From NCBI RefSeq assembly GCF_014337195.1, contig NZ_CP060634.1:2976001-3040000 (forward strand): a stretch of DNA of 64,000 nucleotides, written 5' to 3'. Positions 8,328-16,891 of the stretch are shown one piece after another. Both the position numbers and the translations under genes were made by a program. The stretch comes from Qiania dongpingensis (GTDB taxonomy: Bacteria; Bacillota; Clostridia; Lachnospirales; Lachnospiraceae). The notes under the pieces were generated by a model, which worked only from the letters and a program-made list of their open reading frames with translations, was not told the DNA's origin and made no database searches. Numbering within the stretch: position 1 is the stretch's first letter; each line of letters starts with the position of its first letter.

Positions 8328-9482
8328 ATGGAATATCGGGTTTTGGGAAGAACGGGAATCAAGGTGAGCGCGGTTGGATTGGGCGGAGAAGGCTTTGAAG
8401 GGAAAAGCTATGATGAATGCCAGGAGATTGTGGACTGCGCCATGGAGCGGGGCATAAATTTTATCGATATCTATAATTCCAATCCGGATGTCAGGAGCAA
8501 CGTAGGAAAAGCGCTCAGCCGGTATAAGAGAGAAAGTTTTGTGGTGGAAGGGCATCTGTGCTCCATGTGGGAGAACGGACAGTACCGCCGTACCAGAAAA
8601 CTGGAGGAGGTGGTGTCCGCTTATGAGGATTTCCTCGAGAGGATGAGGCTGGATTATGTGGATATCGGAATGCTCCATTACATAGATGATGACCGGGATT
8701 TTGACCGGGTTTTCGGGGGAGAGGTCCTGGAATACGTGAAGGAACTTAAGAAAAAAGGGATAATCCGCGTTCTGGGGATGTCCACCCATAATCCGGATAT
8801 GGCGCTTCGGGCTGTAAAATCGGGGATTATCGATGTGATCTTGTTCAGCGTCAATGCTGCCTACGACATGCTGCCTGCCAGCGAAGAAATAGATTTTTTA
8901 TTCGAGGAAAGTACATATAAAGACCGGGTTTATCAGGGAATCGACCCGAAGAGGGCCAAGTTGTATCAGACTTGTCAGAATGAAGGGGTGGCGCTTACCG
9001 TCATGAAGGGATATGCCGCCGGAGTATTGCTGAGTGGAGAGGAATGTCCATTTGGAAAGGCTTTGACTCCGGTCCAGTGTCTGCATTACTGTCTGACGAG
9101 ACCGGCTGTGGCTTCTGTTATGGTGGGGGCGTTTGACAGAGAGCAGGTCCTGGCGGCTGCCGCGTATGGCGAGGCCAGTCAGGAAGAAAAGGATTACAGC
9201 GAGATACTTTCCGGAGCGCCGAGGAGCTCATTCCATGGACACTGTATGTACTGCGGCCATTGTGCACCCTGCACCGTAAAGATTGACATAGCGTCTGTGA
9301 ATAAATATCTGGATTTATCTCTGATACAGGAAAAGGTACCGGATACTCTCATGGACCACTATGGCCTTTTGGAGCATCATGCGGGAGAATGTGTGGAGTG
9401 CGGGAAATGTATGAAGAATTGTCCCTTTGGGGTGGACATCATCGGTAAGATGAGACAGGCCGCCGGTTTATTCGGGAAATGA
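8328..9482 (+). CDS. Aldo/keto reductase with C-terminal 4Fe-4S ferredoxin domain
   Basis: A 384-aa protein. Residues 1-~280 form an aldo/keto reductase barrel (GRTGIKVSAVGLGGEG at the N-terminus, DYVDIGMLHY in mid-barrel). The last ~70 residues carry CMYCGHCAPC and CVECGKCMKNCPFGVDI, typical of iron-sulfur AKRs of anaerobes. It probably reduces a carbonyl compound, with electrons routed through the clusters. The substrate is unknown. AAAGAGGAGG precedes the ATG. It is transcribed alone from the MerR-type promoter and ends at the terminator near 9502-9542. Confidence 0.9.
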   Translation: MEYRVLGRTGIKVSAVGLGGEGFEGKSYDECQEIVDCAMERGINFIDIYNSNPDVRSNVGKALSRYKRESFVVEGHLCSMWENGQYRRTRKLEEVVSAYEDFLERMRLDYVDIGMLHYIDDDRDFDRVFGGEVLEYVKELKKKGIIRVLGMSTHNPDMALRAVKSGIIDVILFSVNAAYDMLPASEEIDFLFEESTYKDRVYQGIDPKRAKLYQTCQNEGVALTVMKGYAAGVLLSGEECPFGKALTPVQCLHYCLTRPAVASVMVGAFDREQVLAAAAYGEASQEEKDYSEILSGAPRSSFHGHCMYCGHCAPCTVKIDIASVNKYLDLSLIQEKVPDTLMDHYGLLEHHAGECVECGKCMKNCPFGVDIIGKMRQAAGLFGK

Positions 9483-9501
9483 TTTGGTAAGTTTATAAAA
9501 T

Positions 9502-9542
9502 AACGGGATGGAATTCTTTCGCCACAAGAATTCCATCCCGTT
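9502..9542. terminator. Bidirectional intrinsic terminator
   Basis: AACGGGATGGAATTCTT and AAGAATTCCATCCCGTT form a perfect 17-bp stem with a 7-nt loop, followed by a T-rich run on both strands. It lies between the convergent aldo/keto reductase and trpB2 genes. Confidence 0.93.
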
Positions 9543-9546
9543 TCTA

Positions 9547-10923
9547 TTACTGGATCCCGGGAATCTTGGGAAGCTCCCCGAATGCTTTTTCCAGCTCTTC
9601 ATCAGTGGGTACCGTATCGGTCATGGTGCCGTTCAGGTAAGAGCTGTAGGCGTTCATATCGAAATAACCGGTTCCGGTCAATCCGAAAAGGATAGTTTTG
9701 GCTTCTCCTGTTTCTTTGCATTTCAGTGCTTCATCAATAGCGGCGCGGATAGCATGGGAAGATTCCGGAGCCGGCAGGATGGTTTCCTGCTTTGCAAAAA
9801 GGGTGGCTGCTTCGAATACCTTTGTCTGCTCCACGGAAACGGCTTCCATGTAACCGTCATGGTACAGCTTAGAAAGGATTGGAGACATCCCATGATATCT
9901 CAGGCCGCCCGCATGATTGGCAGAAGGAATAAATCCGCAGCCTAGGGTATACATTCTGGCCAGCGGCGTCACACGGCCGGTATCACAGAAATCGTAGGCG
10001 TAACGGCCTCTTGTGAGAGACGGGCAGGACGCGGGCTCTACCGCTATGATCCTGGGGCTTGCCTTTCCCGTCAGCTTATCCTGCATGAAAGGGGCGATCA
10101 GGCCGCCCAAATTGGAGCCGCCTCCCGCGCATCCGATGACAATATCCGGATATTCGTCCAGCATCTCCATGGCTGTTTTGGATTCAAGGCCGATGATGGA
10201 TTGATGCAGCAGGACCTGATTCAGGACAGAACCGAGGACATAACGGCAGCCTTCCGTGGTGACCGCTTTTTCCACGGCCTCTGAAATGGCACAGCCCAGG
10301 CTTCCGGTGGTGTTGGGGTCCTTTTCCAGGATCTTTCGGCCGGCATTGGTCGTGCTGCTGGGGCTGGCGACGATATGGCCGTCAAAGGTCTCGATGATCG
10401 CTTTTCGGAAGGGCTTCTGCTCATAAGAACATTTTACCATATATACCGTCAGAGGCAGATTATAATAGGAGCAGGCTTCCGCCAGGGCAGTGCCCCACTG
10501 GCCGGCTCCTGTCTCTGTCGTCAGGCTGGTAAGTCCCTGTTCCTTAGCGTAGTACGCCTGCGCGATGGCGGAGTTGAGCTTATGGCTGCCTGACGTATTG
10601 TTCCCCTCGAATTTATAATAGATCTTGGCGGGTGTCCCAAGCGCTTTTTCCAGATTAAAAGCCCGGATCAGCGGAGAGGGGCGGTACATTTTATAGAAAT
10701 CCTGGATTTCCTCCGGGATATCGATGTAACGGGTCGTACCGTCCATTTCCTGGTGCGCCAGCTGCTTGCAGAAGATGGGATACAGATCCTCTTCAGAAAC
10801 AGGCTGGAAGGTCGCCGGATTTAACATCGGGTCGGGAAGCTCCTTCATATCGGCACGGAGATTATACCATTGCTTCGGCATCTGCTCCTCGGTCAAATAA
10901 AGTCTGTGCGGAATTTTTTTCAT
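9547..10923 (-). CDS. trpB: TrpB2-type tryptophan synthase beta chain
   Basis: About 458 aa of a fold-type II PLP enzyme of the TrpB2 branch: long N-terminus, the PLP-lysine region NTSGSHKLNSA, and the phosphate-binding loop GCAGGGSNLGG. It should make L-tryptophan from indole and serine. TrpB2 enzymes usually act without TrpA, perhaps to salvage indole. No trpA is next to it. A tryptophan T-box leader directly upstream supports the assignment. Two in-frame ATGs follow AGGAGG; 10923 has 8-nt spacing and was chosen over 10929 (2 nt). Confidence 0.92.
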   Translation of the reverse strand: MKKIPHRLYLTEEQMPKQWYNLRADMKELPDPMLNPATFQPVSEEDLYPIFCKQLAHQEMDGTTRYIDIPEEIQDFYKMYRPSPLIRAFNLEKALGTPAKIYYKFEGNNTSGSHKLNSAIAQAYYAKEQGLTSLTTETGAGQWGTALAEACSYYNLPLTVYMVKCSYEQKPFRKAIIETFDGHIVASPSSTTNAGRKILEKDPNTTGSLGCAISEAVEKAVTTEGCRYVLGSVLNQVLLHQSIIGLESKTAMEMLDEYPDIVIGCAGGGSNLGGLIAPFMQDKLTGKASPRIIAVEPASCPSLTRGRYAYDFCDTGRVTPLARMYTLGCGFIPSANHAGGLRYHGMSPILSKLYHDGYMEAVSVEQTKVFEAATLFAKQETILPAPESSHAIRAAIDEALKCKETGEAKTILFGLTGTGYFDMNAYSSYLNGTMTDTVPTDEELEKAFGELPKIPGIQ

Positions 10924-11011
10924 TTTCATATCCTCCTTTTTTGATACAGATAATCGGCTGCGGCAGTGCAATCCCCGCGGAGCAAGTTTATTTTATGGAA
11001 CAAGCTTTCTA

Positions 11012-11293
11012 TAAAATAAAAAGCTTCTGTCACAGTTTTCACTGGGACAGAAGCCATAAGGTCTTCTGCGGTACCACCCGGATTGATGATCGTTCATCCA
11101 CTCATTCCATATGCTGCCACATATGCTTCCTTGATAACGGGTGAAGTTCCCGTCAGGTATTACTAGGCATGCGCCGTTCTCCCTGCCCTCATGAGCCCAT
11201 TCAATATCCGGTTCCCTGCTTCCTTCCACCTGCCGGAAGCTCTCTGTGAGGGATATGAGATATCTACTCTTCTCATTCACTGGTTTTACTATC
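11012..11293 (-). promoter_or_regulatory. T-box riboswitch leader, tryptophan specifier
   Basis: The minus strand holds the conserved T-box stretch GGGTGGTACCGC (about 11079-11068). Next comes a terminator hairpin GCTTCTGTCCCAGT/ACTGTGACAGAAGC (11054-11023) and a U-rich tail. The upstream Stem I region contains GAATGGGC with a UGG triplet at 11199-11197 in the specifier-loop position, giving tryptophan. Uncharged tRNA-Trp would stabilise the antiterminator and allow trpB2 transcription. This leader and its promoter fill most of the 434-bp gap between the trpB2 start and the AraC gene. Confidence 0.93.
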
Positions 11294-11299
11294 ACTAAC

Positions 11300-11329
11300 A
11301 ATATACTCCAAAAGAGAGGAATGTGTCAA
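11300..11329 (-). promoter_or_regulatory. Sigma-A promoter of the T-box/trpB2 unit
   Basis: On the minus strand TTGACA (11329-11324) precedes TATATT (11305-11300) with an 18-bp spacer. It starts the T-box transcript near 11293. Confidence 0.75.
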
Positions 11330-11357
11330 CTGTTTTTTGTATAAATGAGATATCCTG

Positions 11358-12266
11358 TCAGATACGGGAAAGGGACAGGGCCGCCTGTTTCCGGTATTGG
11401 GAAGGAGTCATACCGGTCATTCGCCGGAAGGTCTCGGTAAAGTAGCTGCTGCTTTGAAAGCCCGTCTGCCCGGCTATCTCTGTTATGGACAAGGTTCCTT
11501 CCGCCAGAAGTGGAAGACTTTTATTGATGCGGCAGGTAATGACATATTCCATTGGGCTTTGGCGGAGGATACGCTTAAAGAGCCGGCAGCATTCGCTTTG
11601 GCTCAGGGAACAGGAGCCGGCGATATCATCCAGCGTAATGATGGAATGACAGGAATTTTGAACAAATGTTATGGCCTGCTTCATCCGGGCAATATCCTTG
11701 GCCGACTGGGGAGTCTGCAGCGCAGGCTCCATGGTATTTTCGTAAAGAAGCTGCCAGATCCGGGTCAGCCGTTCCAGGATCTTAAGCTCCAAACAAGAGG
11801 CCTTTTCCTGTTCCAGGTTTCCGATCTCTTCGATGGCAGTGAGAAATTCTTTTTGCCAGCCGACGTTTTTGGAAAGCAATATAGAGGATAAGTTCACGCT
11901 GGAAAGGACTGGAGTGACAAGGTTTTCATAGATGCAGCTTCCCGGCTGCCCCAGCAGGGAAGGATCAAATCGGATGGCTTCATAGATGCAATCCTGTTCT
12001 CCGTCGGGCAGGTAGCCGTGCAGCACATTGGTATTGATAAAGATGCCGGTTCCCTTTTCCAGCCGGCAGGAAACGCCGTTTATCTGACAAATGACAGAGC
12101 CCTGCAGCACGGCAGCCATTTCCAGCTCCGGATGCCAGTGGTGGAGAACGGTCCGTTTGATGAAATCCGACAGCATGTCGTGTTCCACGCAGACAGGAAA
12201 GCTGCCGCTTAAGGTGCGGTTGAGTTCCCTTTGGTTTTTATCGGTAAAAATAATTTTTTTATTCAT
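11358..12266 (-). CDS. AraC-family transcriptional regulator with cupin sensor domain
   Basis: A 302-aa protein. The N-terminal ~150 residues form a cupin-type sensor (HHWHPELEMA metal-like histidine cluster). The C-terminal ~100 residues carry the two helix-turn-helix units, SLSQSECCRLFKR and QTGFQSSSYFTETFRR, with the GMTPSQYR end motif. It likely senses a sugar or other small molecule and activates transcription. It is divergent from the YczE-like membrane protein gene, its best candidate target. The effector is unknown. Confidence 0.9.
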   Translation of the reverse strand: MNKKIIFTDKNQRELNRTLSGSFPVCVEHDMLSDFIKRTVLHHWHPELEMAAVLQGSVICQINGVSCRLEKGTGIFINTNVLHGYLPDGEQDCIYEAIRFDPSLLGQPGSCIYENLVTPVLSSVNLSSILLSKNVGWQKEFLTAIEEIGNLEQEKASCLELKILERLTRIWQLLYENTMEPALQTPQSAKDIARMKQAITFVQNSCHSIITLDDIAGSCSLSQSECCRLFKRILRQSPMEYVITCRINKSLPLLAEGTLSITEIAGQTGFQSSSYFTETFRRMTGMTPSQYRKQAALSLSRI

Positions 12267-12330
12267 CTATTATTTCAGTTCCTTTCCCAATCGCAGCGCC
12301 GATGTATAAGGCAGGATTGTTATAAAAAAT

Positions 12331-12372
12331 GCGATTATATTTATAGAGGAAGCTTTATAACGCAATTATAAT
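12331..12372 (+). promoter_or_regulatory. Candidate activator-dependent promoter with two direct repeats
   Basis: Direct repeats GCGATTATA (12331-12339) and GCAATTATA (12362-12370) lie 31 bp apart, three helical turns. The second overlaps a TATAAT -10 (12367-12372). The matching -35 position (12344-12349, TAGAGG) is poor, as expected for a promoter needing an activator such as the divergent AraC protein. The pairing with that regulator is inference. Confidence 0.45.
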
Positions 12373-12427
12373 GAAACTGTAGAAAAAATCAAGGATTCTT
12401 TTGAAACCTGTATGCGGGAGGGATTTT

Positions 12428-13081
12428 ATGAACAAGGGACGAAGGCTTGCCATGGCATTGGCGGGAGTAGCCTTAAGCGGTATTGGATGCGGTTTTATTA
12501 AGACGGCTATGTTCGGAACAGACCCCTATACCGGTTTTATCACGGGACTTAGTCAACTGTCAGGGGCAGGTTATGGGAATATCTATGCCATTGTGAATTT
12601 CGCTGTATTTATTGCCGTTTGGTTCCTAGACCAGCATTATATCGGCATAGCGACACTGATCAACATGGTGGGAGCCGGCTATGTGGTGCAGTTTACTTCT
12701 GGATTGTTCTCTGAGGGGATGGAGCGCGCGGTCTCCGGCCTGGCGCTGTCAGGAATGGGAACGGGACTTTTGCAGGCCGTTTTTTTTCTGGCGGGACTTT
12801 TTATCCTGAGTATAGGGACAGCGCTTTATTTCACTGCGGATCTGGGAGTGTCCACTTATGATGCGGCCGCTCTTATCCTTAGGGACCGCAGTAAAGCTTC
12901 TTTAAAAGCCTGCCGGATGGGGACCGATCTTTTCTGTGTCGTTCTCGCGCTGGTTCTGGGGGCATCCATTGGCGTGGGAACCGTGGTAACGGCTATCTGT
13001 CTGGGCCCCTTTATTGAGTTTTTCAATGGGCATGTGGCGGTTCCGCTTCTTCGCGGAAAACGTCCTGCTTCCGCCGGTTAG
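12428..13081 (+). CDS. YczE/YyaS/YitT-type integral membrane protein
   Basis: A 217-aa protein with five to six hydrophobic segments and the small-residue-rich loops of this family (GFIKTAMFGTDPYTGF near residue 20, ADLGVSTYDAAALI in the second half). The biochemical role of the family is not established; transport is often assumed. ATG 12428 has GGGAGG at good spacing, whereas a TTG extension to 12401 does not. Its divergent AraC neighbour suggests induced expression. Confidence 0.82.
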   Translation: MNKGRRLAMALAGVALSGIGCGFIKTAMFGTDPYTGFITGLSQLSGAGYGNIYAIVNFAVFIAVWFLDQHYIGIATLINMVGAGYVVQFTSGLFSEGMERAVSGLALSGMGTGLLQAVFFLAGLFILSIGTALYFTADLGVSTYDAAALILRDRSKASLKACRMGTDLFCVVLALVLGASIGVGTVVTAICLGPFIEFFNGHVAVPLLRGKRPASAG

Positions 13082-13105
13082 CCGTAAGAGAAACACCCTG
13101 CAATC

Positions 13106-13134
13106 TTGCAAAACGTGATTGGATGTGCTAAGAT
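13106..13134 (+). promoter_or_regulatory. Sigma-A promoter of yggS
   Basis: TTGCAA (13106-13111), a 17-bp spacer and TAAGAT (13129-13134), about 60 nt before the YggS start codon. Confidence 0.65.
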
Positions 13135-13194
13135 GAGGACAGCCTGAATGTGCGGGAATCACGCACAGGCGGAGAGGAAGTCGGGGTGAAATAA

Positions 13195-13908
13195 ATGTTG
13201 AAGGATAATCTGGAAGCTGTGGAAAAACGTGTCCTGGCAGCATGTGAAAGAGCCGGAAGGAGCCGGGAGTCGGTGAGGCTCATTGCCGTCAGCAAGACAA
13301 AGCCGGTGGAGATGCTTGAGGAGATCATGAACTGCGGCGTTAAAGATTTTGGTGAGAACAAGGTGCAGGAAATGTGCAGCAAGACGGAGGAGATCACGGA
13401 GCCGCTCCGCTGGCATCTCATCGGTCATCTGCAGCGAAATAAAGTGAAATATATTGTAGATAAGGCGTATATGATTCATTCGGTGGATTCTGTCCGCCTG
13501 GCCAGGGAGATTCAGAAAGAGGCAGAAAAGCACAGGGTCGTCTGCCAGGTGCTCATCGAAGTCAATATCGGAGGAGAGGAAACTAAGGACGGCGTGCCAA
13601 AGGAAGAAGCGGCGGCTCTCATCCGAGAAATTGCAGCGTTTCCCAATGTCCGGGTAAAAGGCCTGATGACTATTGCGCCTCCTGTGGAGGATCCGGAAGA
13701 GGCAAGAGGGTACTTCAAAGAGATGAGAGCTTTGTTCGAGACGATAAAGGCAGAAAAAATACCGGGTGTGGAAATGGAAGAGCTTTCCATGGGAATGACC
13801 GGTGATTTTGAAGTAGCCATAGAAGAGGGAGCCACCATGATACGCGTGGGGACCGCGATTTTTGGAGCCAGACAATACGGGGCGCCGGAATCGGCCGATA
13901 CACCTTGA
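13195..13908 (+). CDS. YggS/YlmE-family PLP homeostasis protein
   Basis: A 237-aa single-domain PLP-binding TIM barrel with the family hallmarks: IAVSKTKP (PLP lysine), FGENKVQE, WHLIGHLQRNKVK, SMGMTGDFEVAI and RVGTAIFG. Family members bind PLP and affect vitamin B6 and amino-acid balance; no catalytic activity is established. In many Firmicutes it sits in the ylm/sepF cluster. Here it stands alone between a membrane protein and a subtilase, with its own promoter and terminator. Confidence 0.93.
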   Translation: MLKDNLEAVEKRVLAACERAGRSRESVRLIAVSKTKPVEMLEEIMNCGVKDFGENKVQEMCSKTEEITEPLRWHLIGHLQRNKVKYIVDKAYMIHSVDSVRLAREIQKEAEKHRVVCQVLIEVNIGGEETKDGVPKEEAAALIREIAAFPNVRVKGLMTIAPPVEDPEEARGYFKEMRALFETIKAEKIPGVEMEELSMGMTGDFEVAIEEGATMIRVGTAIFGARQYGAPESADTP

Positions 13909-13927
13909 GAAATCTTGCATGCCTTTT

Positions 13928-13978
13928 AATAGGCAGCCGCTGATCTGAAATGGAATTCAGACAGAGGCCGCCTATTTT
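13928..13978 (+). terminator. Intrinsic terminator after yggS
   Basis: AATAGGCAGCC pairs with GGCCGCCTATT, with an inner stem TCTGAA/TTCAGA, followed by TTGT. The U-run is short, so efficiency is uncertain. Confidence 0.7.
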
Positions 13979-14096
13979 GTATTAGATTCTTCTTTTCAAT
14001 CAATATTATATTTTCCGGCCGGCACAGAAGCAAGAAAAAGGTCTTTCACTCATAGAATAAAAAGGATAAAGGGAACGACAGGATGGTGGAAATCGT

Positions 14097-15845
14097 ATGC
14101 CGGATCAAAAACTGGAAAATCTTCTGAACCTGGCTTTAGCAGTGCCGGAGGAGGAGCGGAAAAAGTCTCTGGATCTGAATGTGGGATATGAAAAAGCAAC
14201 CAATACCTGGGATATCATCGTGAAATACAGCGGAGATATCAGGCGGCTGGTGGGAGACGATGTCCGAGTGGTGCAGCTCCTCAATAATTATGCGATCGTG
14301 ACATTGCCGGAGTCTCTGGTAGAAGCGATTTCGCAGGAGCCGGAGATTGAATACATAGAGAAACCGAAAGGGCTTTTTTTGGCCACGGATGTTGGAAGGA
14401 GCGTTTCCTGTATCAATCAGGTGCAAATTGGAAGCGGTGCTCTCTTCGGATCAGGGGTCGTGATCGCGGTTATCGATTCCGGCGTCGATTATTGGCTTGA
14501 GGATTTTCGAGATTCGGAGGGGAACAGTCGAATCCTTTTCTTGTGGGATCAGACCATAGATGGGAATCCGCCGGAGGGGTACTATATTGGGACAGAATAT
14601 ACCAGAGAACAGATAAACGAGGCGTTGAGGGAAGACGACCGTTCTCTGGTGCCGTCACAGGACTTTCAGAATCATGGTACGCCGGTCGCAGGCATTGCGG
14701 CCGGAAACGGAGGCGTGGGAGGCAGCCAGTACCGGGGAGTGGCGCCGGAAAGCCAGCTTCTGGTTGTAAAGCTTGGCAATGCGGGAGGCGGATTCCCGCG
14801 GACTACAGAGCTTATGCAGGCGGTAGACTATGTGGTACGGAAGATGCTGGAATACCGTTTTCCTCTTGCGGTAAATCTGAGCTTTGGCAATACCTATGGT
14901 TCTCATGACGGTACTTCTCTTCTAGAGCGTTTTTTGAATGACGTTTCGGATTTGGGAAAGATGGTCATCTGTGTGGGAAGCGGAAACGAGGGCGGCTCAG
15001 GGGGCCATACCTCCGGGGTCCTGGTCAACCTTCCGGAGGGGGCAGACAGAGAAGCGGGCAGTACCTTCGTCCGGCTGATAGTCGGACAGTATGAGACAGG
15101 GCTCAATATCCAGCTTTGGAAATCTTACGTGGACCAGTTTTCCATCATGATGACGACTCCCAGAGGCAGACGTTTGGGGCCGTTCAGACTGGAACAGCCC
15201 ATAGGCAGGTATCAAACGCCGGAAGCGACTATTTATGTCTATTATGGGGAACCGATTCCTTATAGCAGCGCCCAGGAGATTTTCATAGATTTTATCCCCA
15301 CAGATACTTATCTTGAGAGCGGAATCTACTATATTCAGCTGATTCCACAGAAGATTGTGGAGGGCAGGTTTGATATGTGGCTGCCCAGCGAAGGGGTGCT
15401 CAACCGGGCGACCAGATTCAGCAATCCGACACCTGATATCACGCTTACCATACCCAGTACGGCCGCGGATGTCATCACAGTCGGAGCCTACGACAGCCGG
15501 TATCTGACTTATGCGGATTTTTCCGGGAGAGGATATACGCGAGTGACCAACCAGGTAAAGCCGGATCTTGTTGCTCCTGGAGTGGGAATAGAAACGATTC
15601 AGGCAGGAGGAGGCTACGGGCCGATGACCGGCACATCATTTGCCGCCCCGTTTGTGACGGGAGCGGCGGCACTCATGATGGAGTGGGGGATCATAAAAGG
15701 AAATGATCCTTACCTCTACGGGGAGAAGCTAAAAGCGTATTTAAGACGTGGGGCGCGTCCGCTGCCCGGGTTTACCACATATCCCAACCCGCAGGTGGGA
15801 TACGGGGCGCTTTGCCTCAACGACAGTTTACCCGACCGCCGCTGA
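14097..15845 (+). CDS. S8 family serine protease, Csp-like (germination-type subtilase)
   Basis: A 582-aa subtilisin-fold protein without a signal peptide. Residues 1-~95 resemble a propeptide. The catalytic triad is intact: Asp127 (AVIDSGVD), His193 (NHGTPVAGIAAG) and Ser514 (GTSFAAP). A ~180-residue insertion before the Ser segment matches the extra beta domain of clostridial CspB-like proteases, which process cortex hydrolase SleC during spore germination. A germination role is inferred from architecture only; no sleC is in the window. Nothing upstream within 180 bp suggests operon membership. Confidence 0.85.
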   Translation: MPDQKLENLLNLALAVPEEERKKSLDLNVGYEKATNTWDIIVKYSGDIRRLVGDDVRVVQLLNNYAIVTLPESLVEAISQEPEIEYIEKPKGLFLATDVGRSVSCINQVQIGSGALFGSGVVIAVIDSGVDYWLEDFRDSEGNSRILFLWDQTIDGNPPEGYYIGTEYTREQINEALREDDRSLVPSQDFQNHGTPVAGIAAGNGGVGGSQYRGVAPESQLLVVKLGNAGGGFPRTTELMQAVDYVVRKMLEYRFPLAVNLSFGNTYGSHDGTSLLERFLNDVSDLGKMVICVGSGNEGGSGGHTSGVLVNLPEGADREAGSTFVRLIVGQYETGLNIQLWKSYVDQFSIMMTTPRGRRLGPFRLEQPIGRYQTPEATIYVYYGEPIPYSSAQEIFIDFIPTDTYLESGIYYIQLIPQKIVEGRFDMWLPSEGVLNRATRFSNPTPDITLTIPSTAADVITVGAYDSRYLTYADFSGRGYTRVTNQVKPDLVAPGVGIETIQAGGGYGPMTGTSFAAPFVTGAAALMMEWGIIKGNDPYLYGEKLKAYLRRGARPLPGFTTYPNPQVGYGALCLNDSLPDRR

Positions 15846-15928
15846 CGAAGATACCAAAACGGGGCAGATCATGTTATGATAGAGACAAAAGAAACCCGGT
15901 ACAGGAACGTAGAGATGGAGAGGGGATA

Positions 15929-16130
15929 TGACAGAGGATATTATTGATTTGACACGGCTTTAGACTTATCGGGAAAAAAACCGGATCGAAGCGAAAAAAG
16001 CGCTTGGCGGTCTGCCCCGCAGCCTTTGGGAGACGTATTCTGCGTTTGCCAATACATTAGGCGGTATTATCCTTCTGGGAGTTGAGGAGCGGGAAGACCA
16101 TTCTTTTTTGGTGCATACCTTTCAATACTT
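15929..16130 (+). pseudogene. AlbA_2 (Schlafen-like) regulator remnant, stopped and truncated
   Basis: From ATG 15929 (GAGAGGGG upstream) the frame reads MTEDIIDLTRL, then a TAG at 15962-15964. It continues [16 protein letters not shown] and [19 protein letters not shown], the typical start of AlbA_2 DNA/ATP-binding regulators. The frame runs into the foldback repeat at 16115 and ends at a TAA there. The rest of the gene (normally 400-500 aa) is absent on the far side, where a transporter gene follows. So the gene carries both a nonsense codon and an insertion or deletion junction. Confidence 0.8.
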
Positions 16131-16849
16131 TTAAAACAAATTTATCTTATGACACAGATGAGACAGGAGGAAATCCGATTCCATCCAGGCGGCTCGCTGG
16201 CAGCCGTAACCAGAATTTTTACGGCCTCCAGTCGGTCCTTTCCAACTGCCATGGATAAACCTTAATTTTTCCATGGCAGATTCCAATAAAAACCTGCATG
16301 AAATTCGGTTTTTACCTCCCTGCGGCCGGGAAAATCCTGCTAACGCCTTTGCGGCGCTCGCCTTACGATGGAATCGGATCATTCCTCCCGCTCCTCTTGC
16401 CGCACCGAAGTAGGCGCTCGTTTGTTATAAAAGCCATTGGGGCGGCCCACCGCGGCCCGCTGCCGTAAGGCGCGCGGGCTGCGTGGATATCCAATCCTTT
16501 TCTGGAATCAGGGACATGGCGCCTATCTTTAACGGTGCGGCAGAAAAAAACCGGCAGAAAGATTCCGGGCCGGCCTAAAGGTGAGCGCCGCAGGGCAGCG
16601 GCCGGTGTTCCCCAGGCGGAGGGAGGAAGAAACGAAAAATTCCGATTCTGTTTCTGAGCGAACCGGAGACAGGAAATCATAAAGATTTCCTGCCGACATG
16701 TGAGCGGTACTCCCGGAGCGGGGATAAAGCGGCCTCTGAATCGCCAGCGAACCGAAATCGTGACGGTCCGGAACTTCTGCCGGTGTTAAACTTAAGCTTA
16801 ATCAGAACTAATTAAAAATAATTCCAAAAAGTATTTTGTATCAAAGTAT
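16115..16849. repeat. Foldback repeat, copy A (about 735 bp, noncoding)
   Basis: Near-complete copy of the repeat also found at 26308-27035 (same orientation), 52971-53649 (inverted) and, deleted, at 18463-18690 (inverted). The left end reads ATACCTTTCAATACTTTT; the right end is a diverged inverted copy. The two halves pair: 16315-16368 is an imperfect reverse complement of 16573-16626, and CCGGCAGAA...TTCCGG near 16551 is the inverse of the stretch near 16771. A GC-rich hairpin sits at the centre (about 16458-16482). Open frames in it are not kept between copies. It interrupts the AlbA_2 gene. Confidence 0.9.
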
Positions 16850-16882
16850 AAAAACAGCCTCTTATCGCAAGAGGCTGTTTTG
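16849..16882 (-). terminator. Intrinsic terminator of the SNF transporter gene
   Basis: AAAACAGCCTCTT and AAGAGGCTGTTTT flank a short loop. On the minus strand it follows the transporter stop (16892) and ends in a U-rich run. It abuts the right end of repeat copy A. Confidence 0.85.
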
Positions 16883-16891
16883 TCCTGAAAA

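Noticed and set aside
16131..16680. Open frames inside repeat copy A (minus strand, 83 and 105 codons), with similar frames in copies C and D
   Set aside because: Translations differ in length, frame and ends between copies and lack ribosome binding sites; they mirror the nucleotide repeat, not a protein.
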